Shown: positions 1 to 8,529, counted from the first letter of the stretch. The stretch: DNA of 64,000 bases from Palsa-1248 sp963737835 (GCA_963737835.1 CAVTUH010000003.1:310001-374000); one strand, 5' to 3'. Notes: generated from the sequence alone by a model not told the origin. Translations and numbers: made by a program.

Positions 1-2
1 GA

Positions 3-25
3 GCGCCAGTCGAGACGGCTGGCGC
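3..25. repeat. Short inverted repeat (7-bp arms)
   Basis: GCGCCAG and CTGGCGC are perfect complements separated by nine bases. The hairpin lies at the very start of the window, just upstream of the first gene. It could be the terminator stem of a gene lying to the left, but no T-run follows it, so its role is not shown. Confidence 0.35.
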
Positions 26-51
26 CTGACAGTTCCTTCACGACGTGACCA

Positions 52-447
52 ATGACAGCCTCGAGGTTGATCGCAGGATTGATCGGTCCAACGTTGGTGG
101 CGGGGGCCGTCGCGATCTTGCTGAACCTCGCCGCCTGGCCTGCCCTGGTCGAGCAGGCGTTCCGCGATCCGGACCTGGTTTTCGAGTCCGGCTTCCCCTT
201 GTTCGCCGCCGGCCTTGCCATCGTGCGCGCGCACAATCGATGGCAGGGCGGGTGGCCAGTGCTCGTCACTGTTTTCGGCTGGCTCGCCCTTCTTGCTGGT
301 CTCTCGCGAATACTCTTCCCGACCCGACTGGCCCCGATCGCCATCCCCGCCGTTCAGAGGACCGGCGTTCTCCCCACAGCGGCGGTTGTTCTTCTGGGGA
401 TCGGCGTCTTTCTCTCCTTCAAGGGGTACGCCCAGGAACGAACCTGA
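52..447 (+). CDS. Small integral membrane protein, unknown function
   Basis: This 131-residue protein has four apparent hydrophobic segments, near residues 5-28, 42-58, 68-86 and 105-122, with short polar loops, so it should sit in the inner membrane. I recognise no catalytic motif and no named family. The ATG start precedes the first transmembrane segment directly; no strong ribosome-binding site is visible. Its TGA stop overlaps the ATG of the next frame by one base (TGATG), which may couple the two, although the downstream frame looks like a gene remnant. The hydrophobic pattern makes it a real gene; function unknown. Confidence 0.65.
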   Translation: MTASRLIAGLIGPTLVAGAVAILLNLAAWPALVEQAFRDPDLVFESGFPLFAAGLAIVRAHNRWQGGWPVLVTVFGWLALLAGLSRILFPTRLAPIAIPAVQRTGVLPTAAVVLLGIGVFLSFKGYAQERT

Positions 448-1109
448 TGTGGGGCGACAGTTTGTCCCACAGTCTCATATTCCATCTCATATTCGGTCCA
501 CGTGTGGTCGCCGCGGCAGTGTCACCCGACGGCAAATACGCCGTAACCGAGACCGAGTACCAGTACACGCCGCTCCGCATCTGGGATCTCAGGGACGCGC
601 AAGCGGGGAAGGTGCAAAACGTCGATACGCCGATCGCCGCCTGGACGGCGGACTGGCACGACCTCTCTCACAACCACGAAGTCCGCTGGCCCTACGTGTT
701 CGTCTCGGCCTACGAGGACGGCCTCCAAATCTTCAGCCTGAAAGATCCCAGACATCCGAGAACGGAGGGCCACTACTACACCTGTGCGTGTGTTCACGAG
801 CAGGGGTTCGTCAACATCGGTAACGCGCCGAACACGCCACCGCCAGCCAATCGCCCGCCGGCCAACGGCCCACGGGTCAACACGAACGTGATGCAGGGCG
901 CGTTCGGCGTCGACGTGCGGAACCGTGACGGCCTCATTGTGATCTCCGACATGCGTACTGGCCTCTGGCTTTTCAAGATGGATGGCTTCAACGGATGGAA
1001 TGGCCGCGACTACGGGATGCCCAACATCTCGAGCGTCCAAGATTATGACCACGGGCCGGCAGGCGTACCGGTTTCGATGATTCCCCGGACGACGAGCGTC
1101 GGTGAGTGA
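447..1109 (+). pseudogene. 5'-truncated LVIVD-repeat protein remnant
   Basis: From about residue 18 the translation reads like an LVIVD-repeat (beta-propeller, choice-of-anchor) extracellular protein: 'VSPDGKYAVTE', 'PLRIWDLRD', 'FGVDVRNRDGLIVISDM' and 'GLWLFKMDGF' are typical repeat cores. Such proteins are normally exported and much longer, with a signal peptide. Here there is no signal peptide, the first 17 residues look random, and only about 200 residues of the C-terminal part remain. The sequence therefore seems to be fused to a chance start just behind the membrane-protein gene. It might still be translated by reinitiation at the overlapping TGATG. Family assignment is moderately sure; the call of truncation is inference. 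Confidence 0.55.
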
Positions 1110-1320
1110 CGCCACCTCGGATCAGCGCGAGCGTCAGGAGGACCTCATGATGACAATCTTGAACATTGACACTTCCGGCGCCGGCGCTTGCGCAAAGCTG
1201 GGCTGCGTCAGACGCTCCTGCGGCGAGCCAAGCAGATCGGTAGGGGTGGCCGCACTTGTCGCGCCTCCACGTGCGGGCACGGCGCCCCTCTCCCGCGGAC
1301 CACTGGTCTTCGAACAGGCG

Positions 1321-2304
1321 ATGACGAAGCGACAAATGCGACGAGGCGCGCTGCTGGCTGTATTGACGGCGATCAGCGCCGGCCGACCGCTGGCGGTGCA
1401 AGGTACGCCTGCCGCAGCAGGGGCAGGGCCGGACTCGGTCGCGTGCAGAGGACCAGGAGGTCCGATGCGGTTCCTCGCCAGCGGACTCTCGTCCTGGCAC
1501 ACAGGGCCGACCGGTGTGGCGCGCATGAATCTGGTCGGCCCGCCGCACCCATCTGCAACCGAAGTCCTGGCGTATCGCGAGCGATATCCGGCGACGTACC
1601 TCGCGGACAGCACCAAGGCCGCCGTCCACCGGAATGTCGGCACCGCCTATGTCCTCGTGCTCCAGGGAACGCTGGTCGTTGGACACGGCGCGGATGTGGA
1701 CTTTGCCAAGGCTGTTGCCTACGGGCCACGCAGCTTCATCATGATGGCGGCGGGAGAGCCGTACTACGTCTGGAGTCGCGGACCCGTGGAAGTGCAAGTG
1801 GAGGCGGTTGGACCGCCGCACCCTGGGCCGATCCCCCGCGAAGGAGGCGGCGACTGGGCCACGACTCCGACCTTCCCGGCTGCTTCCTCCCGGACGCCGC
1901 CGCCCGCGTCCCAGCCGGCGCCCGCGAATGGGCTGACCGAATGGGAGCCGACTCGGTTTGGTGGCCACATGCGCCTGGTCGGGAGCACGCCGGCCTCTCC
2001 TACCGAGCTCACCGCATCTCGGTATTACTACCCGCCGACGTTCGTGCAGGACAGTACGAAGCTCATCTACCACTTCCACTACGGCACGGAGCTGGTCACG
2101 ATTCTCTGCGGTACGCTCATGTACGGAGAAGGGAACCACGTCGACTACGTCAAAGCTCTGGACTACGGCCCCGGCAGCTTCCTCGAGAACACGGCCGGCA
2201 ATCCGCATTTCGAGTGGTTTCGTGGGGGCGCGGAGGCGGAGGTCGACTTCATCGGCTCCGGCGCCGCGGTGCCGCTCGATCCCACTACTGGGCAGCCGAA
2301 GTAA
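1321..2304 (+). CDS. Exported tandem-cupin protein
   Basis: A signal peptide (MTKRQMRRGALLAVLTAISA, then a small-residue cleavage region) is followed by two homologous cupin domains, roughly residues 45-160 and 205-320, joined by a Pro/Ala/Thr linker. Both halves share the pattern D-S-T-K, then G-T, G-T-L, a YGP-S-F turn and a W-x-R-G end. The second half keeps a cupin metal-ligand set (H-F-H-x3-E and a later His). The first half has H-R-N-x2-G-T in its place and looks metal-free. The ATG was chosen because it starts the signal peptide; an upstream in-frame ATG adds 73 residues of poor quality. Likely periplasmic; substrate unknown. Confidence 0.7.
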   Translation: MTKRQMRRGALLAVLTAISAGRPLAVQGTPAAAGAGPDSVACRGPGGPMRFLASGLSSWHTGPTGVARMNLVGPPHPSATEVLAYRERYPATYLADSTKAAVHRNVGTAYVLVLQGTLVVGHGADVDFAKAVAYGPRSFIMMAAGEPYYVWSRGPVEVQVEAVGPPHPGPIPREGGGDWATTPTFPAASSRTPPPASQPAPANGLTEWEPTRFGGHMRLVGSTPASPTELTASRYYYPPTFVQDSTKLIYHFHYGTELVTILCGTLMYGEGNHVDYVKALDYGPGSFLENTAGNPHFEWFRGGAEAEVDFIGSGAAVPLDPTTGQPK

Positions 2305-2532
2305 ATCGCCGCGGAGCTCCTCGTTCACGCTCGATGCAGCTCCACCGCCGTCGCGCCACCCGCTTGTGGCCTCCATCGCGCTCGCCATCACCGCGACGAC
2401 GGCAGTAGTGCTGCCAGCGCAACGCCTCACCGACCCTGCCGTCAGTGCGGACGAGCCGAGCTCCACTGACGCCTAGGCGTCCTACTGGACGGACCGAGTG
2501 GTGATCGTTAGTCACCGGCTCTAGAGGGCCAC

Positions 2533-3030
2533 GTGCGCAGAAATTCGATTCTCAGAGCTATCAGACCCCGCCGAATCCCGATCGGCGCCTCGTGGATGGC
2601 GTTGCTGACGGTAATGGCGTGTGCCGGGTCGCGCCCATCGACGAGCGTCGTTCCATCGGACGCGACGGCTCCGATCACCGGGCAGGTCCGAGCATTCTAT
2701 GCCGCGCTCGGCAGCGGCGATTCGAGCGCACTGCGCGCCGTGGTCACTGACAACTTTTACTTCTTCGAGCACGCTGAATGGAATCTCGATACGCTGTTGA
2801 AACTGATGCCGAGACTGGCCGGGCGGCGGTGGGCGATCAGCGACGCGTGCGTCACGATCGGCCAGTCGCTGGCTCACATCACGTACCGAAGCACGCCGGT
2901 CGGCGGAGGACCGGGATGGTGGCTCGAAAGCATGTTGCTCAAACGCGATGACGGCCGCTGGCGCATCGCCTTCCTTCACGTCACCCGGATGCCTCCCCCG
3001 CTTCCGGCGGCGAGCGCGACTCGTCGATGA
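2533..3030 (+). CDS. SnoaL-like (NTF2-fold) exported protein
   Basis: The N-terminus has basic residues, then a short hydrophobic stretch ending MALLTVMACAGS, which resembles a lipobox with Cys as the lipidated residue. The body (about residues 48-155) fits a small NTF2/SnoaL-like or DUF4440 fold: 'VRAFYAALGSGDSSALRAVV', a mid W-x-L-D segment, and a closing strand 'DGRWRIAFLHVTR'. These domains bind small ligands or act as cone-like enzymes, and no catalytic residue can be fixed here. The GTG start gives a full signal region; an internal ATG 63 bases later would leave it too short. It converges on uppP. Confidence 0.6.
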   Translation: MRRNSILRAIRPRRIPIGASWMALLTVMACAGSRPSTSVVPSDATAPITGQVRAFYAALGSGDSSALRAVVTDNFYFFEHAEWNLDTLLKLMPRLAGRRWAISDACVTIGQSLAHITYRSTPVGGGPGWWLESMLLKRDDGRWRIAFLHVTRMPPPLPAASATRR

Positions 3031-3110
3031 ACACACACGCCCCGAACTGCGCGGGCAGGGCTTGAGCGGCCTGAAGACGATGATCGTCGGGCCGCCGGCG
3101 GATCGGCGGC

Positions 3111-3980
3111 TCAGTAGCCCGCATGATGCAGGACGGCGACGACCGCGGCAGCGAGCAGGCAATACACCCCGAACAAGTACCAACGGTCGGTCTCCAGCCA
3201 TTTGCCGAGCCATTTGAGCGCGACGAGGCCAGCCACAAACGCGCACGCCATCCCGAGCACGCTGGGGCCCACCGCGGACGCCCACGGCGCTCCGCCGCTC
3301 GCGTGCCCCTCGCGCACGAGCCGCAGCGCTTCACGTCCGACCGCGGCAGGTGTGAGCACGACCGCGAGCGCAAAACTGAAGCTTTCCGCGCGCGATTTCT
3401 CCACCTCCGCGAGGAGCCCGACCGAGATCGTCGCTCCAGACCGTGAGAAACCGCGAAACGGCAGGCAAAATGCTTGCACGATGCCGATCAGTGCGCTCTG
3501 CTTCATCCCCAGACCACCGGTATCACTCGCGGCTGTGGCGGTGTGGCGTTTCTCATGAATGCCGGCAATGACGATGAGCACGCCCACCGCGGCGAGCGCT
3601 GGCGCGATGAGGTCCAGCCGTCCGAAGAGCAGTTCCACGTCCGCGTGGCTCGCACCCCGAAAACCGAAGTGCTCGATCGCCCGGATAAGGACTTCGCCGA
3701 TCCCTCCCGTCAGAGCTGTGGCGACGATCAGTAGGGCGACGAATCGTTTGAACACCTGCACGCTCGGAAAGTATGTCCTCGCCCACTGCTTCCAGAAGTA
3801 GACGATGACGGCGAACATTGTCCCGGTGTGCAACATCACGAGCAGCAGCGTCGTCTCAGGTGACGTCGGGTCTATGTGCATGAGCTTTTCCGAGACCACG
3901 ACGTGGGCGGAGCTTGATACCGGAAGCAGTTCCGTCAAGCCCTGCACGATGGCAAGGACCATTACCTGAATGAGCGTCAC
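3111..3980 (-). CDS. uppP: Undecaprenyl-diphosphatase (UppP/BacA)
   Basis: Integral inner-membrane phosphatase that recycles undecaprenyl diphosphate to the monophosphate carrier for peptidoglycan synthesis. Length (289 residues) is typical. Both family signatures are present: the E-rich motif with PVSSSAH (residues 13-26, including Glu17 and His26) and RGFSRSG (176-182), where most homologues have PGxSRSG. About eight hydrophobic segments fit the family. The GTG start is used here; an internal ATG seven codons... after six codons is an alternative. The first codons overlap a recombinase remnant on the other strand, so the mobile-element boundary lies right at this promoter region and the native promoter may have been replaced. 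Confidence 0.93.
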   Translation of the reverse strand: MTLIQVMVLAIVQGLTELLPVSSSAHVVVSEKLMHIDPTSPETTLLLVMLHTGTMFAVIVYFWKQWARTYFPSVQVFKRFVALLIVATALTGGIGEVLIRAIEHFGFRGASHADVELLFGRLDLIAPALAAVGVLIVIAGIHEKRHTATAASDTGGLGMKQSALIGIVQAFCLPFRGFSRSGATISVGLLAEVEKSRAESFSFALAVVLTPAAVGREALRLVREGHASGGAPWASAVGPSVLGMACAFVAGLVALKWLGKWLETDRWYLFGVYCLLAAAVVAVLHHAGY

Positions 3981-4149
3981 GGCCCTTCACGACTGGAGAC
4001 ACACCAATGCCGTGGACGCACCGCAGCGGAAGGAGAGCCCGACCGTCGTGGCCTCGCAGTTCGGCCACAAGGACGCGACGCTCGTGTTGAAGCGCTACGG
4101 TCACTACGTCCCGAACGTCGCCGAGCGGCTGCAGTCAGTCGCCGCGTGA
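3970..4149 (+). pseudogene. C-terminal stub of a tyrosine recombinase (phage-type integrase)
   Basis: Fifty-nine residues remain, all from the catalytic end of the family: 'LHDWRHT' is the H-x-x-R-H box, 'VVASQFGHKD' the later G-H box, and 'LKRYGHY' ends with the probable nucleophilic Tyr region. The N-terminal arm-binding and core-binding domains and the first catalytic Arg are missing. The stub lies about 75 bases beyond the 3' end of a tRNA-Leu gene, a common attachment site for this enzyme class. It also overlaps the uppP start on the other strand. I read it as scar tissue of an integrated element; it cannot be active by itself. Confidence 0.7.
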
Positions 4150-4224
4150 AGTGCGGATCTCCTTTTTGCGCACCACTCCCTCGCGACGCAGACGGCCCGG
4201 ATCGTCTAACTCGTTACGCCGCTA

Positions 4225-4310
4225 TGCCGAGGGCGAGACTCGAACTCGCAAGGGAGTTGCCTCCCGGGGGATTTTGAGTCCCCTGCGTCTACCAATTCCG
4301 CCACCCCGGC
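4225..4310 (-). tRNA. tRNA-Leu (anticodon CAA)
   Basis: Read on the minus strand this is an 86-base class II tRNA. The acceptor stem GCCGGGG pairs with CCTCGGC (one G-U), followed by discriminator A. The anticodon stem GGGGA/TCCCC encloses loop CTCAAAA, giving anticodon CAA, which reads UUG. A variable arm and a T-loop GTTCGAGTC are present. The 3' CCA is not encoded, so it must be added by nucleotidyltransferase. It stands alone, upstream (in its own direction) of a recombinase remnant. Confidence 0.95.
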
Positions 4311-4318
4311 CGGACCAC

Positions 4319-4324
4319 AGTATA
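4319..4324 (-). promoter_or_regulatory. Probable -10 element of the tRNA-Leu gene
   Basis: TATACT on the minus strand lies eight bases before the tRNA 5' end, five of six bases matching TATAAT. No convincing -35 hexamer is seen at 16-18 bases. Transcription would begin almost at the mature 5' end. Confidence 0.4.
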
Positions 4325-4546
4325 CACGAACTTCGGTCGCCATGCCTACTTGGCGCATCAGCGGACTCTACGCGTTTCCTGCTGTTAGCCGCTGTCGTTA
4401 CACAAATCATTCGTAATCCATTCACAGCTCAACAAGTAGTACTTGAGTCGCATCGCCGATTCCCCAGGGACTGATCGCCCAAGGGAAGGGCCCCCATGGT
4501 GAGGATCCCACCATGCCGGCGGAGGAAGATCGCGACACCCTACAGC

Positions 4547-4563
4547 GACCCGGGCACCGGGTC
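4547..4563 (-). terminator. Candidate hairpin after the hydrolase/VOC pair
   Basis: GACCCGG, a three-base loop and CCGGGTC form a perfect 7-bp stem two bases after the VOC-family stop codon. No T-run follows, as is common in GC-rich genomes, so it may be an intrinsic terminator or only a 3'-end stabilising stem. Confidence 0.4.
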
Positions 4564-4565
4564 TG

Positions 4566-4988
4566 CTAACGCGCTTCCTGAAAAACGATCGTGTAGCCGT
4601 CAGGGTCTTCTACACTGAAAAGCTTGAGCCCGTATGGTGCCACTTTCGGACGCTCAGATTTCAAACCTCGGTTTGTGAGCTCCTGATATGCAAGCTCCAC
4701 ATCGGGGCAACCGATGTAAAACACAGCATCCTTGGACCTCTTCTCCGGAGGCCGCATCGGCCGCTCATTCGAATCGTATTGGGTGTTCAGCATGATCTCG
4801 GCTCCCCCAAATCGGAGCCACATCCAATGAGAGAACCGGCCCTCCGCCGTCTCCATCTCGGGTGAGGCCGCGACTACGGTGAACCCGAGCACATCGCGGT
4901 AGAAGGCAAGTGCCGTTGGCATATCGAAAACGCCGATCAGCGGCGTCAAGCCCAGCGGCGAGAAGCTCCACTGCGATCGGGCGGTCAT
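4566..4988 (-). CDS. VOC (glyoxalase/bleomycin-resistance) family protein
   Basis: A 140-residue single-domain vicinal-oxygen-chelate protein: 'PLIGVFDMPTALAFYRDVLG' opens the first beta-alpha-beta-beta-beta unit, 'GGAEIMLN' closes it, and the second unit ends with 'FSVEDPDGYTIVFQE'. The family includes metal-dependent lyases, dioxygenases and drug-binding proteins; the final Glu of FQE is a usual metal ligand, but the specific reaction cannot be told. Its ATG overlaps the stop of the upstream hydrolase (ATGA), so the two are translationally coupled and probably act together. Confidence 0.8.
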   Translation of the reverse strand: MTARSQWSFSPLGLTPLIGVFDMPTALAFYRDVLGFTVVAASPEMETAEGRFSHWMWLRFGGAEIMLNTQYDSNERPMRPPEKRSKDAVFYIGCPDVELAYQELTNRGLKSERPKVAPYGLKLFSVEDPDGYTIVFQEAR

Positions 4989-5890
4989 TGGCCGTTTCGC
5001 TCCAAAAATCCGATGACCAATCGGCTGAACTCGGCGGGCTTCTCGACATACATGATGTGACCGACGCCGGACATGACAACGCGCCGCGCTCCGGGAATAC
5101 CAGCCTCGATCGCGCCGGCATGAGCGTGCACGTCCGGGATGTCGGCGTCGCCGACCAGCAGTAGCGTCGGCACGCGGATCTCGCCGAGGCGAGGCAGTGC
5201 AGGCTTGGGCGGCAAAATGAAATCGACGTGGGTCATATCCTGCGGACTGGCCAACAGGATCGCCAACAGGCGTTGACGGCCGGCGGTATCGCCAGGGGCA
5301 ATGAGGTACCGGTCGTTGGCCAGTCCGTTGGCGGCGGCCTTGACATCACCCTTGCGCAGGAGCTCATCGTTGTCGCTGCCGCGGTTGAGGAAGTGCGCCG
5401 AGTACGGCATCCCGCTCACTACGGCGCCGACGAGCACGAGTTGCTGGACGATATCCGGGTACGCGACCGTGAAGTCGATCGACAACGCACCACCATGCGA
5501 GCTGCCGACAATCGCGGTCCGGGACACCCTGAGGTGGTGGAGTAGGGCACGCAGATCGTCGGTCTCGGAGTACCAAGTCTTCGCCGCTGGCGACCGACCG
5601 TACCCTCGGCGGTCATAGCGTATTGTGTGGAAATGTCGACAGAACTCTGGCCACACCTGGTCCCAGACTGCTGAATTGACGACGCCGTCGTGGATGAGGA
5701 CGACGGTCTGCGTACCCGACCCACACTCCTCGTAGTAGAGCGTTGATCCATCAACGGGTGCGAAGGCGCCTGGCCCGCGCTGCGCCCCGGTCCCTTGCGG
5801 TGTCGGTTGTTGTCCACGCGCATCACCGCTCGCAAGGCTGCAGGCGGCTGCAGTCGCCAGGGCAAGCAGGGTGCCGCTCAGGGATCGCAT
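4985..5890 (-). CDS. Exported alpha/beta-hydrolase
   Basis: A 301-residue protein with an N-terminal export signal (MRSLSGTLLALATAAACS; Cys17 might be lipidated) and a complete alpha/beta-hydrolase fold. The nucleophile elbow G-S-S-H-G places Ser131; the acid is probably Asp248 or Asp250 in 'VGDADIPD', and the base His278 in 'GVGHIMYVEKP'. The 'RYDRRGYGRS' segment is the usual strand after the oxyanion region. The ATG at the signal peptide is preferred to an upstream start that adds 18 polar residues. Likely periplasmic; substrate unknown. It is coupled by a 4-base overlap to the VOC gene that follows. Confidence 0.8.
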   Translation of the reverse strand: MRSLSGTLLALATAAACSLASGDARGQQPTPQGTGAQRGPGAFAPVDGSTLYYEECGSGTQTVVLIHDGVVNSAVWDQVWPEFCRHFHTIRYDRRGYGRSPAAKTWYSETDDLRALLHHLRVSRTAIVGSSHGGALSIDFTVAYPDIVQQLVLVGAVVSGMPYSAHFLNRGSDNDELLRKGDVKAAANGLANDRYLIAPGDTAGRQRLLAILLASPQDMTHVDFILPPKPALPRLGEIRVPTLLLVGDADIPDVHAHAGAIEAGIPGARRVVMSGVGHIMYVEKPAEFSRLVIGFLERNGQ

Positions 5891-6193
5891 AGCGCCTCGG
5901 TCGCGTAGGAGCGACACAATGCGTCGCCCGTCGTTGCACGTCACGAAGTCTGTTGTCCCGGTCCGTTCACTTGTCCAGCGCTAACGATTCCAGAAATCCC
6001 GGACCGCGCGATAAGAAGGGACGACGCGCTCACACCGGTGGGCGCGCCGCAATACGCTATCCAGCGACGCACTGGACTGCAACCGATGAGCAGGATGCGA
6101 CTGATCGCCTGGGCCCTGTGGTTCGTGTACCCACTGAGAGCGCCCCAATCCTGCCCTTGACGACCGCCCCAGAACCGCCGATGGTCACCCGCA
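5891..6193. other. Gap of about 300 bases between divergent genes
   Basis: This stretch separates the minus-strand hydrolase from the plus-strand acetyltransferase. I see no conserved protein or RNA. It holds a 24-codon hydrophobic reading frame at 6086-6160 that could be a fragment of a signal peptide, but nothing follows it. Both flanking promoters must lie here, yet no clear hexamers stand out. Confidence 0.4.
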
Positions 6194-6718
6194 ATGCCAG
6201 CATTCACGATTCGCCAGGCGACAGCCGAAGACGCCGCCGCGATCGCGGACGTGCACGGGGACGCGGTTCGGAACCTCGGCGCCGCGCACTATCCGGCGGA
6301 GATCATCGCCGAATGGGGCGCGCCACGACCCGCCCAGCGCGTGCGCGATACCATGGACCGCGGTGGCATCTTCTTCGTCGCGACCAGCTCGGAGTCGCAG
6401 GGCGCAGAGTCTGTGCTCGGATTCTCGGCATACGCCGTCGAAGGAGACATGCATCGCATCGCCGTCTACGTGCGTGGCTCAGCCGCGCGGCGCGGCGTGG
6501 GACGCGCGGTCTATGCCGCCGCAGAATCGTTCGCGCGTGCCGCCGGCGCACCAGCCATCCGCATCGAAGCCGCTCTGGGCGCGGTCCCATTTTGGACCGC
6601 GCTGGGGTTCGAGGCCGTGGACCGGTTCGACCACACCCTTCCGAGTGGCCGTCTCATGGCCTCCGTCCGAATGCAGAAGCCCCTCGCCGCCGCGCCGCGC
6701 CGTGAACCCAACGCGTGA
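6194..6718 (+). CDS. GNAT-family N-acetyltransferase
   Basis: A 174-residue acetyltransferase of the GCN5 fold. It opens with 'FTIRQATAEDAAAIADVH', the usual first strand and helix. The acetyl-CoA binding motif A is seen as 'IAVYVRGSAARRGVGRAVYAAAE', whose R-x-x-G-x-G/A loop holds the pyrophosphate, and 'PFWTALGFEAVDRF' is motif B. Likely a cytoplasmic enzyme acetylating a small amine or a protein N-terminus; the substrate is not predictable. The next gene begins 36 bases later on the same strand, so the two may share a transcript. Confidence 0.8.
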   Translation: MPAFTIRQATAEDAAAIADVHGDAVRNLGAAHYPAEIIAEWGAPRPAQRVRDTMDRGGIFFVATSSESQGAESVLGFSAYAVEGDMHRIAVYVRGSAARRGVGRAVYAAAESFARAAGAPAIRIEAALGAVPFWTALGFEAVDRFDHTLPSGRLMASVRMQKPLAAAPRREPNA

Positions 6719-6754
6719 GACTTTGAGCCTGGTCCCACGGTACCACTGGGTACC

Positions 6755-8347
6755 ATGACTCTCTCCACCACACCCTCGGCCATCGCCGGCGACCATCCCC
6801 TGTCCCCCGGCCCCCTCGATCGCGTCAGCTTCTTCGCAGAACAAGCGCGCAATCGTCGCGCGAGCTGGGTGTTTGGCGCCCTTTCCGCCGTTGCCGTCCT
6901 CATCACCGGCATCCCACTCGGCGTCCTCGCCGCACCCCTGCTCTACGTCATAGTCATGCCATTGGGCTTCGTGATGACGGCGCTGTTCCCGCACTCCGCG
7001 TGGGGCCTCCTGCTCGTCCTGCCGGCGGCTGTCTTCCCGCTGCTCGCCGGAGCCCGGTCCGATACGGCACACATCACGTTCACGGGTGCTCAGGGCGTCG
7101 CCGTTCTGCACGGGACCGCGCTACTCGCGCTCGCAACTGGCCTCGCGGTACTTCCTGGCGCACTGATGTTCCTTCTGATCTTGCTCGTCGTGCACGCCGT
7201 TCTTCGCCGCGCTGGCACGGGAGCGATCCTCGCGACGTTGCGTGCCCGCAGCGCCGACCCGAATGACAGTGAGGAGCGGCAGTTCACGGATGTCGTCGAG
7301 GAGATGGCCGTCGCCGCCGGTATTCCCGCTCCCCGCGTCGTCGTCATCGATGGCAAGACGGCCGGCGACGCTGCGAACGCCGCCACGGTCGGATGGTCCG
7401 TCAAGGACGCCACCGTCGTCGTTACCCGACCGCTCCTGGACCAGCTGACCCGCGATCAGCTCCAGGCAATGATCGGGCGCGTCGTGGCCTCCATTGGGAA
7501 CGGTGATCTCATGATCGCGTTCCGCATGCTGTCGATCTTCCAAACGGCGCGCATCATCCAGTTCGCCCTCTTCGGCGTGTCACGCGGGCGCACGCTGCGA
7601 GTCTTCTGGCGCTGTGTGCGAGTCGCACTGAGACGCCACCCTCCGGCCACGGACGCTGAGCGGTTGGATGAGCAGTCGGTCGCGACCGACCTGCTCGCCG
7701 TTGGCAGCTTCCGAGCGACTTTGGACCAAGCGATCGGACACTCCTCACTCATCGGATGTCTGTTTGCCCCGGTTCTGTTCCCGCTTCGCTTCACGGCCTG
7801 GACCATTGGCTTCATCATCTCGACTTCGGAGTACCTCCTGACCGGGCCGCTCGTCGATGCCGCGCTCCGCCGTCGAGAACTGCTATCGGACGCAACCGCG
7901 GTCCGGCTCACCCGCAATCCTGACGGGCTCGCAGGCGCGCTGGAACGGCTCCGCGGGGTGGTGACGGTGGTGCCTGGAGCCGACAATCTGTCCAGTCTGT
8001 TCGCCGTGTGGTGGCCCGTGACACTCGCGGGCGAAACCGCACCCGTCGTGCTCTTCGCGCGGAAGCCCCACGCGACAGCCCGGCGACGGCTGGCGCAGCT
8101 CATCGCCATGGGCGCACACCCGGAAGCGGCGGAGCGTCCATCCGTGACGCCGGCTCATGCGTTCGTGTCGACACCGGCTCGCACGTTTGACCCGTCAACG
8201 CTTGCGTCTACCTTCGTTGGCTTCGCGCTCTTTCAGGTCGTGTGGGTCATGATGTGGGTGGCGATGTGGCTTACGAGCTTCGAGCTCTTCTTGCTGGGGT
8301 TCCTCGGTATTTGGATCGCGCAACGCCTGGCGCCGGGGCCTCATTGA
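6755..8347 (+). CDS. M48-like membrane protein lacking the zinc-protease motif
   Basis: A 530-residue protein laid out like HtpX/M48 peptidases: paired N-terminal membrane segments (about 38-78 and 83-150), a soluble domain with 'AAGIPAPRVVVID' and 'LTRDQLQAMI', then C-terminal membrane segments (about 330-360, 485-525). In active M48 enzymes the helix after 'L-x-x-x-E-L-x-A-V-x-A' is HExxH; here positions 242-246 read R-V-V-A-S, so both zinc histidines and the catalytic Glu are gone. The third-ligand region (Glu375 in 'RRELLSDATAV') and 'LTRNPDGLAGAL' are kept. I infer a pseudoprotease with a structural or regulatory role. Confidence 0.7.
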   Translation: MTLSTTPSAIAGDHPLSPGPLDRVSFFAEQARNRRASWVFGALSAVAVLITGIPLGVLAAPLLYVIVMPLGFVMTALFPHSAWGLLLVLPAAVFPLLAGARSDTAHITFTGAQGVAVLHGTALLALATGLAVLPGALMFLLILLVVHAVLRRAGTGAILATLRARSADPNDSEERQFTDVVEEMAVAAGIPAPRVVVIDGKTAGDAANAATVGWSVKDATVVVTRPLLDQLTRDQLQAMIGRVVASIGNGDLMIAFRMLSIFQTARIIQFALFGVSRGRTLRVFWRCVRVALRRHPPATDAERLDEQSVATDLLAVGSFRATLDQAIGHSSLIGCLFAPVLFPLRFTAWTIGFIISTSEYLLTGPLVDAALRRRELLSDATAVRLTRNPDGLAGALERLRGVVTVVPGADNLSSLFAVWWPVTLAGETAPVVLFARKPHATARRRLAQLIAMGAHPEAAERPSVTPAHAFVSTPARTFDPSTLASTFVGFALFQVVWVMMWVAMWLTSFELFLLGFLGIWIAQRLAPGPH

Positions 8348-8529
8348 GGCGCCGGTTTCCCCCGGAGTGGACCGAGATGTCGGACCCGACCGTGCTGGAT
8401 CGACGAGACCGCCGGCTGACCGAAACCGCTGGACTTGATGCCATTGGTGCCGCGCGGTTGACGGACGCCGCGCACTCGCCCATCGTGCAAAGCCCTGCAC
8501 GGGAATCCGGGCGAACCGGAGGAGGCCTC

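Noticed and set aside
6086..6160. Short hydrophobic frame (MSRMRLIAWALWFVYPL) in the gap before the acetyltransferase
   Set aside because: Twenty-four codons with no partner domain and no coupling; could be a decayed signal peptide, but cannot be supported as a gene.
6755..8347. Calling this gene an active M48 metalloprotease
   Set aside because: The HExxH motif is absent at its proper place and no other HExxH occurs in the protein.
8242..8529. Longer N-terminus for the RidA-DUF5996 protein
   Set aside because: The extra residues look random, the first part overlaps the M48-like gene, and the strong GGAGGAGG site points to the later ATG.
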